Part shown: in pieces, positions 35,218 through 42,652 of the stretch
Layout of the letters: each line of letters starts with the position of its first letter
Position numbering within the stretch: the first letter of the stretch is position 1
Assembly: GCF_023953965.1 (NCBI RefSeq)
Contig: NZ_JAMLIX010000002.1
Location: forward strand, 1-64,000
DNA length: 64,000 nt
Origin: Bosea sp. (in: a-proteobacteria)
GTDB taxonomy: Bacteria > Pseudomonadota > Alphaproteobacteria > Rhizobiales > Beijerinckiaceae
Reading direction: 5' to 3'
Made by a program: the position numbers and the translations under genes
Notes under the pieces: model-generated
The model's input: the letters and a program-made list of their open reading frames with translations, nothing else
What the model was told of the DNA's origin: nothing
Database searches by the model: none

Positions 35218-35397
35218 ATGAAGCAGATCTGGGCCAGCTTTGCCGAGCTTGTTCGTGACGACCGCGGGGCGACCGCGATCGAATACGGGCTCGTCGCGAG
35301 CATCGTGTCGATCACGATCATCACCTCGGTCACCTTCTATGGAACGCGGGTCAATTCGTTCCTGATGGCCGCGGCCGCGTTCCTCAACGGCCCCTGA
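35218..35397 (+). CDS. Flp family type IVb pilin
   Basis: This 59-residue gene is easily missed because of its size. The N-terminus MKQIWASFAELVRDDRG is a short hydrophilic leader. It is followed by ATAIEYGLVASIVSITIITS, the hallmark Flp segment (glycine before the cleavage site, Glu5 of the mature pilin, and a long hydrophobic helix). The C-terminal part is short (FYGTRVNSFLMAAAAFLNGP). The prepilin would be cleaved by a TadV/CpaA-type peptidase and assembled by a Tad secretion system. No tad or cpa gene lies in the window, so this is an isolated pilin gene between gshA and a convergent LysR gene. Confidence 0.88.
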   Translation: MKQIWASFAELVRDDRGATAIEYGLVASIVSITIITSVTFYGTRVNSFLMAAAAFLNGP

Positions 35398-35409
35398 TCT
35401 CGTCTGTCC

Positions 35410-36291
35410 CTATTCCGCCGCCGTCTTGAAGCTCGCCAGGTTGTCGAGGCTCTGGATGATGTGCTCGGCGAGCGCGTTCGACAGAACCGAGGGGTCGAAG
35501 CGGGTGCGCAGGAGCCCGATCTTGCAGGAGGGCAGGGTGGAGAAGCCCTCGGAGGGTCCCAGGATGCGCATGCCCGGTCTCACCGCGCTCTCCGGCAGCA
35601 CCGAGACCGCAAGCCCCGCGAGCACGGCCGCGCCGACGGCGGTGGAATTCCAGCTCGCATAGAGCACGCGGAAGCGGCGCCCCTTCGATTCGAGCGCCTC
35701 GACCGCCGCCAGCCGCCAGTTGCAGGTCGGCCGGCCGAGCGCCAGCGGCAGCGGGTCCTCCTCATGCGCGCTCTGGCGCGCCGAGGTGACCCAGAGCAGC
35801 GGCTCGATGCGGATGATCTCGCCCTGGCTGCGGCTCTCGACATGGGTGATGATGGCGAGGTCGATATCGCCGGTCGCGATCCGCTCCGCCAGCATCGGCG
35901 TCGGCTCGCAGACCACCGTGACCTCGGCGCGCGGGTTGGAATGGGCGAAGCGCGCCAGGATCTCCGGCAGGTAGCGGTCGGCATAGTCGTCGGGCACGCC
36001 GAGCCGGATGCGCCCCTTCAGGTCCGCATCGGCGAAGGCGGCGACGCATTCGAGGTTGAGCCGCACGATCCGGCGGGCATAGTCGAGCAGGCGCTCGCCG
36101 TCCTCGGTCAGCTTGGCATGGCGCCCGTCGCGGCCGAACAGGGGCCGCCCGATCCGCTCCTCCAGCCGCTTCATCTGCATCGATACGGCCGATTGCGTCT
36201 TGAACACGATCTCTGCGGCGCGGGTGAAGGAGCCCGTGTCGGCGATGGCGACGAAGGTCTTGAGCTGATCGGCGTCGAGCACATGGGCCAT
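35410..36291 (-). CDS. LysR-family transcriptional regulator
   Basis: The 293-residue regulator has an N-terminal winged helix-turn-helix (about 5-65: LKTFVAIADTGSFTRAAEIV, then TQSAVSMQMKRLEERIGRPLF). A periplasmic-binding-like effector domain follows (about 95-290). The composition is near the LrhA/HexA subgroup in the HTH. I chose ATG 36291 because it has a GAGAAG upstream; tandem ATGs at 36315 and 36318 have none. It is divergent from the DUF1127 gene, which LysR habit suggests as a target, and convergent with the Flp pilin gene. The effector is unknown. Confidence 0.92.
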   Translation of the reverse strand: MAHVLDADQLKTFVAIADTGSFTRAAEIVFKTQSAVSMQMKRLEERIGRPLFGRDGRHAKLTEDGERLLDYARRIVRLNLECVAAFADADLKGRIRLGVPDDYADRYLPEILARFAHSNPRAEVTVVCEPTPMLAERIATGDIDLAIITHVESRSQGEIIRIEPLLWVTSARQSAHEEDPLPLALGRPTCNWRLAAVEALESKGRRFRVLYASWNSTAVGAAVLAGLAVSVLPESAVRPGMRILGPSEGFSTLPSCKIGLLRTRFDPSVLSNALAEHIIQSLDNLASFKTAAE

Positions 36292-36468
36292 GGGCGCTTC
36301 TCGTTCGCTGTCCATCAATATCAGTGTTGCAAGACATCATAACCATTCGTTTGGCTGATGGCCAGAGCCCCGCTAGGGTCAAAGGCGTTCTCCGAATGTC
36401 CCCCGTCAATGGCGCGTCCGGGCGGGGTGGAGACGCCGATTATCGCCGTTCCGTGCCAGGAGGCCGTC

Positions 36469-36828
36469 ATGCTGCTCATGACCATTGCCGCGAAGTCGCT
36501 CTCGTCCGTTTCGGCCGGCGCCACGCGCGCCGCCGCCGTCGGAACCGCCGGAATCCGCCAGGTCGCGCGTGCGCTCATCCATCGCCGCGAGGTGATGCGC
36601 CTGGCCGAGCTCGACGAGCGCGGCCTGAAGGATATCGGCCTCGTCCGCTCCGATGTCGACGGGGCGCTGGCCACGTCCTGGCTCGGCGATCCCTCTTCCG
36701 TCCTGGCGCAGCGCGCGGGCTCTGCCGCGAGCATCGCCGCCGCGCGGCGCGACCATGCGCTGCGCCATGCCGGCGCGGGGCCGGCCCCGGCGGCCGGGAC
36801 CGATCTCACGGTCGCACGCTGCGCCTGA
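36469..36828 (+). CDS. DUF1127 domain-containing protein
   Basis: The 119-residue protein contains one DUF1127 motif (ARALIHRREVMRLAELDERGLKDIGLVRSDV, about 33-63), an Arg-rich helix-turn segment. Short DUF1127 proteins of alphaproteobacteria bind RNA or respond to stress and phosphate. This one is longer, with an Ala-rich N-terminus and C-terminal tail. The start is set by AGGAGG before ATG 36469. It is divergent from the LysR gene with a 177-bp shared promoter region. Confidence 0.9.
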   Translation: MLLMTIAAKSLSSVSAGATRAAAVGTAGIRQVARALIHRREVMRLAELDERGLKDIGLVRSDVDGALATSWLGDPSSVLAQRAGSAASIAAARRDHALRHAGAGPAPAAGTDLTVARCA

Positions 36829-36897
36829 CCCGTTGGCGCCGCGTCACTGCGGGCGGAGGCTTCGTGCTTCCGCCCTTTTTCATGCGGGCGCTGACCG

Positions 36898-37791
36898 TCA
36901 GCGGCGTCCCTGCCCGCCGCCGAGCATGGCGTCGAGGATCGATTTCAGCGCGTTCTGGTGATCGTCCTGGATCTGGCGGCCATGCTCGAACATCTGGTTG
37001 AGGGCGTCGAGGCCGATCGAGCCGGCGCCCGGCGCCGCGCCCGAGGGCGGGGCCTCCTCGGGCTCCGGTTCCGGCGCGGGCGCGCGCCGTGGGGCGTTGC
37101 GGGGAGCCGGAGCCGGCTCGGGCTCGGCTGCCGCGCCGCCGAACATGCCGCCGAGAATCTGGCCGAGCGCGCCGCCGAAGGGGTCCGGCGGGCCGGGTTG
37201 AGGCGCGGCCTGCGGCTGGCCGCCGGCTTGGCCGCTTCCTCCGAACATGCCCTTGAGGATCGCCTCGAACGGGTTTCCCGGCATCTGCGGCTGCTGCGGC
37301 ATCGGCTGCATTCCCGGCATCCGGCCGCGCATCATCTCGGCGAACTGGCCGAGGATGCCGCCCCAGCCCTGGTTGCCGGCGCTCTTGGTCAGGCCGCCCA
37401 TCAGCATGGCGGCGATGACCGGCAGCATCTGCTTGAGGATGGCCTGGCTGACGCCGCTGGTCGCGGCGGCCTGCGCCGCGATCGCCTGGCTGACCTCGCG
37501 CGAGCCGAAGAGCTGGCCCAGCACGTCGTTGCCGGCGCTCTTGGCCTCGGGCGGAATCCCGTAGCCGCCGGCCTCGAAGAAGCGGGCATAGGGCGAGGCC
37601 GTCATCATCTGCGCCAGCGAGCCGAAGGCGTAAGGGTCCTGCGTCTGCCGCTGCAGCCCCATCGAGAAGGCCGGCAGCAGGGCGTCGATCGCGGCCTGCG
37701 TCTGCTGCAGGCTCAGGCCGTATTGCTGGGCGAGGTTCGGCATGGCCTGGCCGTTCTGGGCCGACTGCATGATATCGAACAGGTTCATCAT
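36898..37791 (-). CDS. DUF937 domain-containing protein
   Basis: The 297-residue protein has an N-terminal DUF937-type helical domain (about 1-130: MMNLFDIMQSAQNGQAM, NLAQQYGLSLQQTQAAIDALLPAF, then VSQAILKQMLPVIAAMLMGGL). It is followed by a Gly/Met/Pro-rich region with repeated NPFEAILKGMFGG-like and FGGALGQILGGMFGG segments and an acidic/proline stretch (PEPEPEEAPP). There is no signal peptide. The function of DUF937 is not established. A strong GGGAGGAAG precedes the ATG at 37791. It is divergent from ispH. Confidence 0.88.
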   Translation of the reverse strand: MMNLFDIMQSAQNGQAMPNLAQQYGLSLQQTQAAIDALLPAFSMGLQRQTQDPYAFGSLAQMMTASPYARFFEAGGYGIPPEAKSAGNDVLGQLFGSREVSQAIAAQAAATSGVSQAILKQMLPVIAAMLMGGLTKSAGNQGWGGILGQFAEMMRGRMPGMQPMPQQPQMPGNPFEAILKGMFGGSGQAGGQPQAAPQPGPPDPFGGALGQILGGMFGGAAAEPEPAPAPRNAPRRAPAPEPEPEEAPPSGAAPGAGSIGLDALNQMFEHGRQIQDDHQNALKSILDAMLGGGQGRR

Positions 37792-37937
37792 GGACGCTTC
37801 CTCCCCGGCCGGCTTCGGCTGCGTGGCCGCGGCGACGATAGCAGGGTGTCCGCGCCCCGCAAATTCGCTTCCTTGACATCGCCCCGATCCCGCCGAAAGA
37901 AGACGCGGGATTTTGACCGGAGATTTTCCAGCGCGTG

Positions 37938-38906
37938 ATGAAGCCGCCGCTCGCCATCCTGCTCTGCGCCCCGCGCGGCTTCTGCGCCGGGGTGGTGCGC
38001 GCCATCGACGCCGTCGAGAAGGCGCTGAAGCTGCATGGCGCGCCGGTCTATGTCCGCCACGAGATCGTCCACAACAAATACGTGGTCGAATCGCTGAAGC
38101 GGAAGGGCGCCGTCTTCGTCGCCGAGCTCGACGAGGTGCCCGATGCGACGCGGCCGGTGATCTTCTCCGCCCATGGCGTCGCCAAGGCGGTGCCGGCCGC
38201 CGCGAAGGCACGCGCCCTCTTCGCCATCGACGCCACCTGCCCGCTGGTCACCAAGGTCCATCGCGAGGCCGAAGTGCATCACAAGCGCGGCCGCCATATC
38301 CTGCTCGTCGGCCATGCCGGCCACCCGGAGGTGATCGGCACGATGGGCCAGTTGCCCGAAGGCGCGATCACGCTGATCGAGACGCTCGACGACGTCGCGG
38401 CGCTCGAGCCCCCGGCGGGGCAGGCGCTCGCCTATGTCACCCAGACGACGCTCTCGGTCGACGACACGCGCGAGATCGTGGACGCATTGCAGGCCCGCTT
38501 CCCGGAGCTGATCGCCCCGCACAAGGAGGACATCTGCTATGCCACGACCAACCGCCAGGAGGCGGTGAAGCGCGTCGCCCCGCAGGTCGACGGACTGATC
38601 GTCGTCGGCTCGCCCAATTCCTCGAACTCGCAGCGTCTGCGCGAGGTCGCCGAGCGCGCCGGCTGCCCGGTGGCGCGGCTCGTCCTGCGCACGGACGAGA
38701 TCGACTGGGCGGTCTTCGGCCAGATTCGCAGCCTCGGCATCACCGCCGGCGCGAGCGCGCCCGAGGTGCTGGTCGAGGAGATCATCGACGCCTTCGCCGA
38801 GCGCTACGAGGTCAGCGTCGAGACCGTCTCGACCGCCGACGAGAATGTCTTCTTCCCGCTGCCGCGCGAATTGCGCGGCGAGACGGCGCCGGACGCGGCC
38901 GAGTAA
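37938..38906 (+). CDS. ispH: 4-hydroxy-3-methylbut-2-enyl diphosphate reductase
   Basis: The 322-residue iron-sulfur enzyme makes isopentenyl and dimethylallyl diphosphate, the last MEP-pathway step. The three cluster cysteines are in CAPRGFCAGVVRAI, DATCPLVTK and EDICYATTNRQ. The catalytic/substrate-binding motifs are HEIVHNKYVV, HGHPE-like GHAGHPEV and GSPNSSNSQRL. ATG 37938 (a GTG three bases earlier is possible) is the start. thrB and rnhA follow on the same strand; the order ispH-thrB-rnhA is common in alphaproteobacteria. Its product feeds ubiquinone and heme A side-chain synthesis. Confidence 0.97.
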   Translation: MKPPLAILLCAPRGFCAGVVRAIDAVEKALKLHGAPVYVRHEIVHNKYVVESLKRKGAVFVAELDEVPDATRPVIFSAHGVAKAVPAAAKARALFAIDATCPLVTKVHREAEVHHKRGRHILLVGHAGHPEVIGTMGQLPEGAITLIETLDDVAALEPPAGQALAYVTQTTLSVDDTREIVDALQARFPELIAPHKEDICYATTNRQEAVKRVAPQVDGLIVVGSPNSSNSQRLREVAERAGCPVARLVLRTDEIDWAVFGQIRSLGITAGASAPEVLVEEIIDAFAERYEVSVETVSTADENVFFPLPRELRGETAPDAAE

Positions 38907-38927
38907 CCTGAGCAGAGAGCCTTCATC

Positions 38928-39893
38928 TTGGCCGTCTATACCGAAGTGCCCGATGACGAGATGGCCGCCTTCGTGGCGCGCTATGGCATCGGCGATCTCC
39001 TCTCCGCCAAGGGCATCGCCGAGGGCGTCGAGAACTCGAACTATCTGATCCGCACAACGCAGGGCGCCTTCATCCTCACCCTCTACGAGAAGCGGGTGAA
39101 CCCGGACGAGCTGCCTTTCTTCCTGGGGCTGATGCAGCATCTGGCCAGGCGCGGGGTGATCTGCCCGCAGCCGGTCAGCGACGGGCGCGGGCAGATGCTC
39201 GGCCGCCTCGCCGGGCGCCCGGCGGCGATCGTCACCTTCCTCGACGGGCTTTCGGTGCGCCGCCCGACCGCGGCCCATTGCCAGGAGCTCGGCCGCGGGC
39301 TTGCCCTGCTGCACGAGGCCGGCGCCGATTTCGCGATGGAGCGGGTCAACGCGCTCTCGGTTCCCGGCTGGCGCCCGCTTGCCGCGCAGGCCGGCACCGA
39401 TGCCGACAGGGTCTCGCCCGGGCTCGCCCGCCGCGTCGCCGCCGAGATTGCGGTGCACGAGGCGCGCTGGCCGCAGGATCTGCCGCGCGGCGTGATCCAT
39501 GCCGATCTCTTCCCCAACAACGTCTTCTTCATCGGCGGCAGGCTCTCGGGGCTGATCGACTTCTACTTCGCCTGCACCGACGCCTTCGCCTATGATCTGG
39601 CGATCTGCCTGAACTCCTGGTGCTTCGAGGCCGACGGCTCGTTCAACCTGACCAAGGGCCAGGCGATGCTCGCCGGCTACGAGAGCGTGCGCCCGCTGAC
39701 CGAGACGGAGGTCGAGGCGCTGCCGCAGCTTTGCCGCGGCTCGGCGCTGCGCTTCCTGCTGACGCGGCTGGTCGACTGGCTGAACGTGCCCGCGGGCGCG
39801 CTGGTCAAGCCGCACGACCCGCTCGAATACGACCGCAAGCTCGCCTTCCACCAGCGCGTGCTCGACGCCCGCGAATACGGGCTGAAGCGGTGA
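38928..39893 (+). CDS. thrB: Homoserine kinase
   Basis: The 321-residue kinase phosphorylates homoserine for threonine synthesis; ThrC (48274-49689) uses the product. It belongs to the aminoglycoside-phosphotransferase-like ThrB2 group. It shows GVENSNYLIRT, LTLYEKRVNPDELPFFLGLM, the catalytic VIHADLFPNNVFF and the metal site GLIDFYFACTDAFAYDLAI. It starts at TTG 38928, with no ATG in a plausible place; AGAGAG lies upstream. Its TGA is followed directly by the duplicated rnhA start. ThrB in this form is typical of Hyphomicrobiales. Confidence 0.94.
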   Translation: MAVYTEVPDDEMAAFVARYGIGDLLSAKGIAEGVENSNYLIRTTQGAFILTLYEKRVNPDELPFFLGLMQHLARRGVICPQPVSDGRGQMLGRLAGRPAAIVTFLDGLSVRRPTAAHCQELGRGLALLHEAGADFAMERVNALSVPGWRPLAAQAGTDADRVSPGLARRVAAEIAVHEARWPQDLPRGVIHADLFPNNVFFIGGRLSGLIDFYFACTDAFAYDLAICLNSWCFEADGSFNLTKGQAMLAGYESVRPLTETEVEALPQLCRGSALRFLLTRLVDWLNVPAGALVKPHDPLEYDRKLAFHQRVLDAREYGLKR

Positions 39894-39896
39894 GCG

Positions 39897-40063
39897 GCAC
39901 CATGGTCGATGTCTGGACGGACGGGGCCTGTTCAGGAAACCCCGGCCCCGGCGCGCTTGGGGCTTGCCCCATTCGCGCAACTCGAAATCGCCGGGGCCTG
40001 CCATGAGCACCATGGTCGATGTCTGGACGGACGGGGCCTGTTCAGGAAACCCCGGCCCCGGCG
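39897..40063 (+). repeat. 57-bp direct duplication of the rnhA 5' end
   Basis: Bases 39897-39953 are identical to 40007-40063, an offset of 110 bp. Each unit holds the ATGGTCGATGTC... start of rnhA coding through the DGACSGNPGPG motif. Between them is a 53-bp spacer containing a GC hairpin (GCGCG 39950-39954 region with CGCGC, and an inner GGGG-CTTG-CCCC). The event duplicated only the first 19 codons of the gene. Confidence 0.9.
39902..40006 (+). pseudogene. Truncated duplicate start of rnhA
   Basis: The frame encodes 34 residues: the RNase H beginning MVDVWTDGACSGNPGPG and then 17 unrelated residues read from the spacer. Its TGA (40004-40006) overlaps the ATG of full-length rnhA as ATGA. 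A GTG four codons earlier overlaps the thrB stop, so this was probably the original start context of rnhA. The peptide keeps only the first catalytic Asp and the Gly-rich turn and cannot be an enzyme. It might couple translation of thrB to rnhA. Alternatively it is a young duplication scar or an assembly artefact. Confidence 0.6.
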
Positions 40064-40446
40064 GCTGGGGGGCGATCCTGTGCTATAACGGCGTCGAGAA
40101 GGAGCTCTGCGGCGGCGAGGCCCAGACCACCAACAACCGCATGGAGCTGATGGCGGCGATAGCCGCGCTAGAGGCGCTGAAGCGCCCCTGCACGGTCGCG
40201 CTCCACACCGACAGCCAGTATCTGCGCCAGGGCATCACCAGCTGGATCCATGGCTGGAAGAAGAACGGCTGGAAGACGGCCGATCGCAAGCCGGTCAAGA
40301 ACGCCGAGCTCTGGCAGCGCCTCGAAGCCGCGCTCGGCCGCCATAAAATCGAATGGAAGTGGGTCAAGGGCCATGCCGGCGACGCGATGAACGAGCGCGC
40401 CGACGCCCTCGCACGAGCCGGCATGGCGCCGTTCAAGGGCGGCTGA
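40003..40446 (+). CDS. rnhA: Ribonuclease HI
   Basis: The 147-residue enzyme cleaves the RNA strand of RNA-DNA hybrids. Catalytic residues are visible as Asp in VWTDGACSGNPGPGGWG, Glu in NNRMELMAAIAAL, Asp in LHTDSQYLRQGI and Asp in GHAGDAMNERADALA. The WIHGWKKNGWKTADRKPVKNAELW basic protrusion is present, as in E. coli RNase HI. The start ATG at 40003 (MSTMVDVW) overlaps the stop of the truncated duplicate. A start at 40012 (MVDVW) is equally close to the family. Confidence 0.95.
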   Translation: MSTMVDVWTDGACSGNPGPGGWGAILCYNGVEKELCGGEAQTTNNRMELMAAIAALEALKRPCTVALHTDSQYLRQGITSWIHGWKKNGWKTADRKPVKNAELWQRLEAALGRHKIEWKWVKGHAGDAMNERADALARAGMAPFKGG

Positions 40447-40457
40447 GACCCGCCTGC

Positions 40458-40907
40458 TCAGTCCAGCGGCTGGCGATAGACGATGAAGCCCGACTTGTCG
40501 GCGACCTTGTCGTAAAGCTCCCGCGCCTGGAGGTTGGATTCCTGCGTCTGCCAATAGACGCGGAAGCAGCCCTTCTCGCGCGCCATTCCGTTCACGGCCT
40601 CGATCAGCCCGCGCCCGACGCCGCTGCCGCGCGCCTCGGGCACCGTGAACAGATCCTGCAGGTAGCAGATATTCCGCTCGCTCCAGGTCGAGCGGTGGAT
40701 CACCCAGTTCACCATGCCCAGCGCCTCGTCGCCCCGGAAGGCGATGAAGCCGCCCATCGGCTCGCTCCCGCCGGTCAGCCGGCCGAAGGTGATCGCGTCG
40801 ACCGCGGGCGGCAGCGTCGCTTTGTAGAAGGCGAGGTAGCCGTGCCAGAGCGGCGTCCAGGCGTCGCGGTCGGTCGCGGCGAGCGGGCGGATGGTGATCT
40901 CGGGCAT
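40458..40907 (-). CDS. GNAT family N-acetyltransferase
   Basis: The 149-residue acetyl-CoA-dependent acetyltransferase begins MPEITIRPLAATDRDAW. The acetyl-CoA-binding motif A is YLQDLFTVPEARGSGVGRGLIEAV, and motif B ends in FRVYWQTQESNLQARELYDKVA with the conserved Tyr. The substrate is unknown; the YLQDLFV block resembles diamine/aminoglycoside-type GNAT proteins. ATG 40907 has AAGGA upstream. It is convergent with rnhA and isolated from the peroxiredoxin gene by a terminator and a palindrome. Confidence 0.92.
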   Translation of the reverse strand: MPEITIRPLAATDRDAWTPLWHGYLAFYKATLPPAVDAITFGRLTGGSEPMGGFIAFRGDEALGMVNWVIHRSTWSERNICYLQDLFTVPEARGSGVGRGLIEAVNGMAREKGCFRVYWQTQESNLQARELYDKVADKSGFIVYRQPLD

Positions 40908-40941
40908 CGGTTCGTTCCTTCTCACGGCGACTTTAGCCATA

Positions 40942-40991
40942 CCATTGTCATTCCGGGGCTTCGCTGACGCGAAGCCCCGGAATGACAATGG
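40942..40991. repeat. REP-like perfect palindrome
   Basis: Two 23-bp arms (40942-40964 and 40969-40991) are exact inverted complements around a 4-base loop. The arm begins CCATTGTCATTCCGGGGCTT, the same core as the elements at 17115, 43287 and 63882. It lies in the promoter region of the GNAT gene, downstream of the peroxiredoxin terminator. Confidence 0.9.
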
Positions 40992-40998
40992 TGGTCAT

Positions 40999-41026
40999 AA
41001 AAAAACCCGCGCAGCGGCTGCGCGGG
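40999..41026 (-). terminator. Rho-independent terminator of the peroxiredoxin gene
   Basis: Read on the minus strand, a perfect 9-bp stem (41018-41026 with 41006-41014, loop of 3) is followed by seven T residues (40999-41005 on the plus strand are A). It lies 25 bp after the peroxiredoxin stop. Confidence 0.9.
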
Positions 41027-41051
41027 CTTGCTCGGGTCCCCGGCTTGCCGC

Positions 41052-41537
41052 TCAGAGCTTCTCGAGCATCGCCGCGGCGCCGGAGGCCTCGGCCTTGCCG
41101 GCGGCTTCCTCGACGCTGAGCACCCTGACCACGCCGTCCTCGACCAGCATCGCATAGCGCTGCGAGCGCGTGCCGAGGCCGAAGCCCGAGCCGTCCATCG
41201 ACAGGCCGATCGCCTTGGCGAAATCGGCGTTGCCGTCCGAGAGGAACTCGATCACGCCGGCGCCGCCGGTCGCCTTCGACCAGGCGTCCATGACGAAGAC
41301 GTCGTTGACGCCGGTCACCATGATGGCGTCGACGCCCTTCGCCTTGATCTCGGCCGCCTTCTCCAGATAGCCCGGCAGGTGGTTGCGGTGGCAGGTCGGG
41401 GTGAAGGCGCCGGGCACCGCGAAGAGCACGACCTTCCTGCCGCTGAACAGATCGTCGGTCGTGCGCGCGGCGGGGCCGTCTGCGGTCATGACGCGGAACG
41501 TCGCCTGGGGAAGCTTGTCACCCACCTTGATGGTCAT
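41052..41537 (-). CDS. Peroxiredoxin, Prx5 / AhpE-like (thioredoxin or glutaredoxin dependent)
   Basis: The 161-residue antioxidant enzyme reduces peroxides through a cysteine. The peroxidatic Cys49 is in VPGAFTPTCHRNHLPGY, the Prx5-type active site. The rest follows the family: VTGVNDVFVMDAWSKATG, FLSDGNADFAKAIGL and TRSQRYAMLVEDG. No resolving Cys is apparent, so it is likely a one-Cys enzyme using glutathione or glutaredoxin. It lies 52 bp after the DsbD-like gene on the same strand and ends at a clear terminator. Confidence 0.94.
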   Translation of the reverse strand: MTIKVGDKLPQATFRVMTADGPAARTTDDLFSGRKVVLFAVPGAFTPTCHRNHLPGYLEKAAEIKAKGVDAIMVTGVNDVFVMDAWSKATGGAGVIEFLSDGNADFAKAIGLSMDGSGFGLGTRSQRYAMLVEDGVVRVLSVEEAAGKAEASGAAAMLEKL

Positions 41538-41589
41538 CGGCTGTCTCTCCGTGAAGCCCGCGGCCTTGCCGGCCGCTGCGCCTGACGGA

Positions 41590-42453
41590 TTAGGGCTTGC
41601 CGGCGGGGATGTCGAGTTCCAGCCGCGTCTCGACCGGGCGTGGCGCCCCGCGCACGGTGAAGATCAGCGGGGTCGGCCCGGCCGCGCCCTTCGGCCGCTC
41701 GTCGATCCGGATCTGGGCGAGGACCGTGCCGTCCTCCTGCGGCGTCAGCCGGGATCGGCCGAAGGACCACATGCCCGACCCCTCGACGAAGACGTCCTCG
41801 ATCCGGCCCTCCGGCGGCGGCTGCAGGATGAGCCGCAGGCCCGGATCGACCACGGTCTCGTCCGGCCCGGCTTCGAGGATGGCGATCTTGCCCTTGTGCG
41901 CCCCCGGCTTGACCGGGACCGGCACGCGCGCCTCGAAGCTTTCAAGCCGCGCCGAGGTCACCGTCGTCACGCCGGGCTCGAGCCACAGGCTGGCCTCGCC
42001 CTTGGCCGGGATGCAGATCCTGTCGCAGACCGCGTAGTCGAGCTTGAGCACGACCATCACCGGCCGCGACGGATCGACCGGCTGGACCGAGATCGGGATC
42101 ACGATCTCGCTGACATAGCCGACCGAATAGCCGGCCGAATCCTGGAAGCGCTCCGGCACCGGCCAGCGCACGTCGAGCCCGCCGATATTGGTCGAGCCGG
42201 TCCAGTCGAAGGCCGGCGGCACGCCGAACTGGCCGGGGCTGCGCCAATAGGTCTTGTAGCCCGGCGACATCACGATCTCGACACCGACGCGCTGCTTGCC
42301 GGTCGCGGTGGTCGGGCCGGCGATCAGGCGCAGCTTCGCATGCTCGCTCTCCGACCAGGGCGAGATCGCAGCCTCCGTCGTCGCCTCCTCGGCGTGGGCC
42401 GCGGGGCCGAGCGTCAGAGGCAGCAGGATGAGCAGGGGCAGAATGCGGTTCAC
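41590..42453 (-). CDS. Secreted protein with DsbD N-terminal-like (thiol) domain
   Basis: The 287-residue protein starts at GTG, with AAAGGCAGGG upstream. Residues 1-21 are a signal peptide (LPLLILLPLTLGPAAHA). The mature part matches the periplasmic N-terminal domain of DsbD/ScsB-like proteins: PGYKTYWRSPGQFGVPPAFDW and LKLDYAVCDRICIPAKGEASL, in which two cysteines form the redox pair. There is no membrane domain, so it is a free-standing periplasmic thiol protein. Pairing with peroxiredoxin and the YqgE gene is a frequent arrangement in Hyphomicrobiales. The electron donor is unknown. Confidence 0.88.
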   Translation of the reverse strand: MNRILPLLILLPLTLGPAAHAEEATTEAAISPWSESEHAKLRLIAGPTTATGKQRVGVEIVMSPGYKTYWRSPGQFGVPPAFDWTGSTNIGGLDVRWPVPERFQDSAGYSVGYVSEIVIPISVQPVDPSRPVMVVLKLDYAVCDRICIPAKGEASLWLEPGVTTVTSARLESFEARVPVPVKPGAHKGKIAILEAGPDETVVDPGLRLILQPPPEGRIEDVFVEGSGMWSFGRSRLTPQEDGTVLAQIRIDERPKGAAGPTPLIFTVRGAPRPVETRLELDIPAGKP

Positions 42454-42623
42454 GACCCTGCCTTTAGCGATCGCGAGCCTGAAAAGCGAACAAAACCTGT
42501 CGTCCTCCGCCGTTTCGCGCCGCTGCGGCGCGCCGGCAATCTCGCGCAGGATTGGGGCACAATCGCGATATCGCCAGCGCGGATGCACACGAACGTGATC
42601 CGGCGCGTGCCGTGGGTAAAGCC

Positions 42624-42651
42624 GATTCCACTTTCCGGTCCGATGCTCTAG
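42624..42651. repeat. Truncated copy of the two-hairpin repeat (copy C)
   Basis: The last 28 bases of the repeat family at 2819 and 16356 recur here with one mismatch to copy B (GATTCCACTTTCCGGTCCGA, then TGCTCTAG). The rest of the element is absent. It ends one base before the predicted YqgE start codon. Confidence 0.7.
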
Positions 42652-42652
42652 C

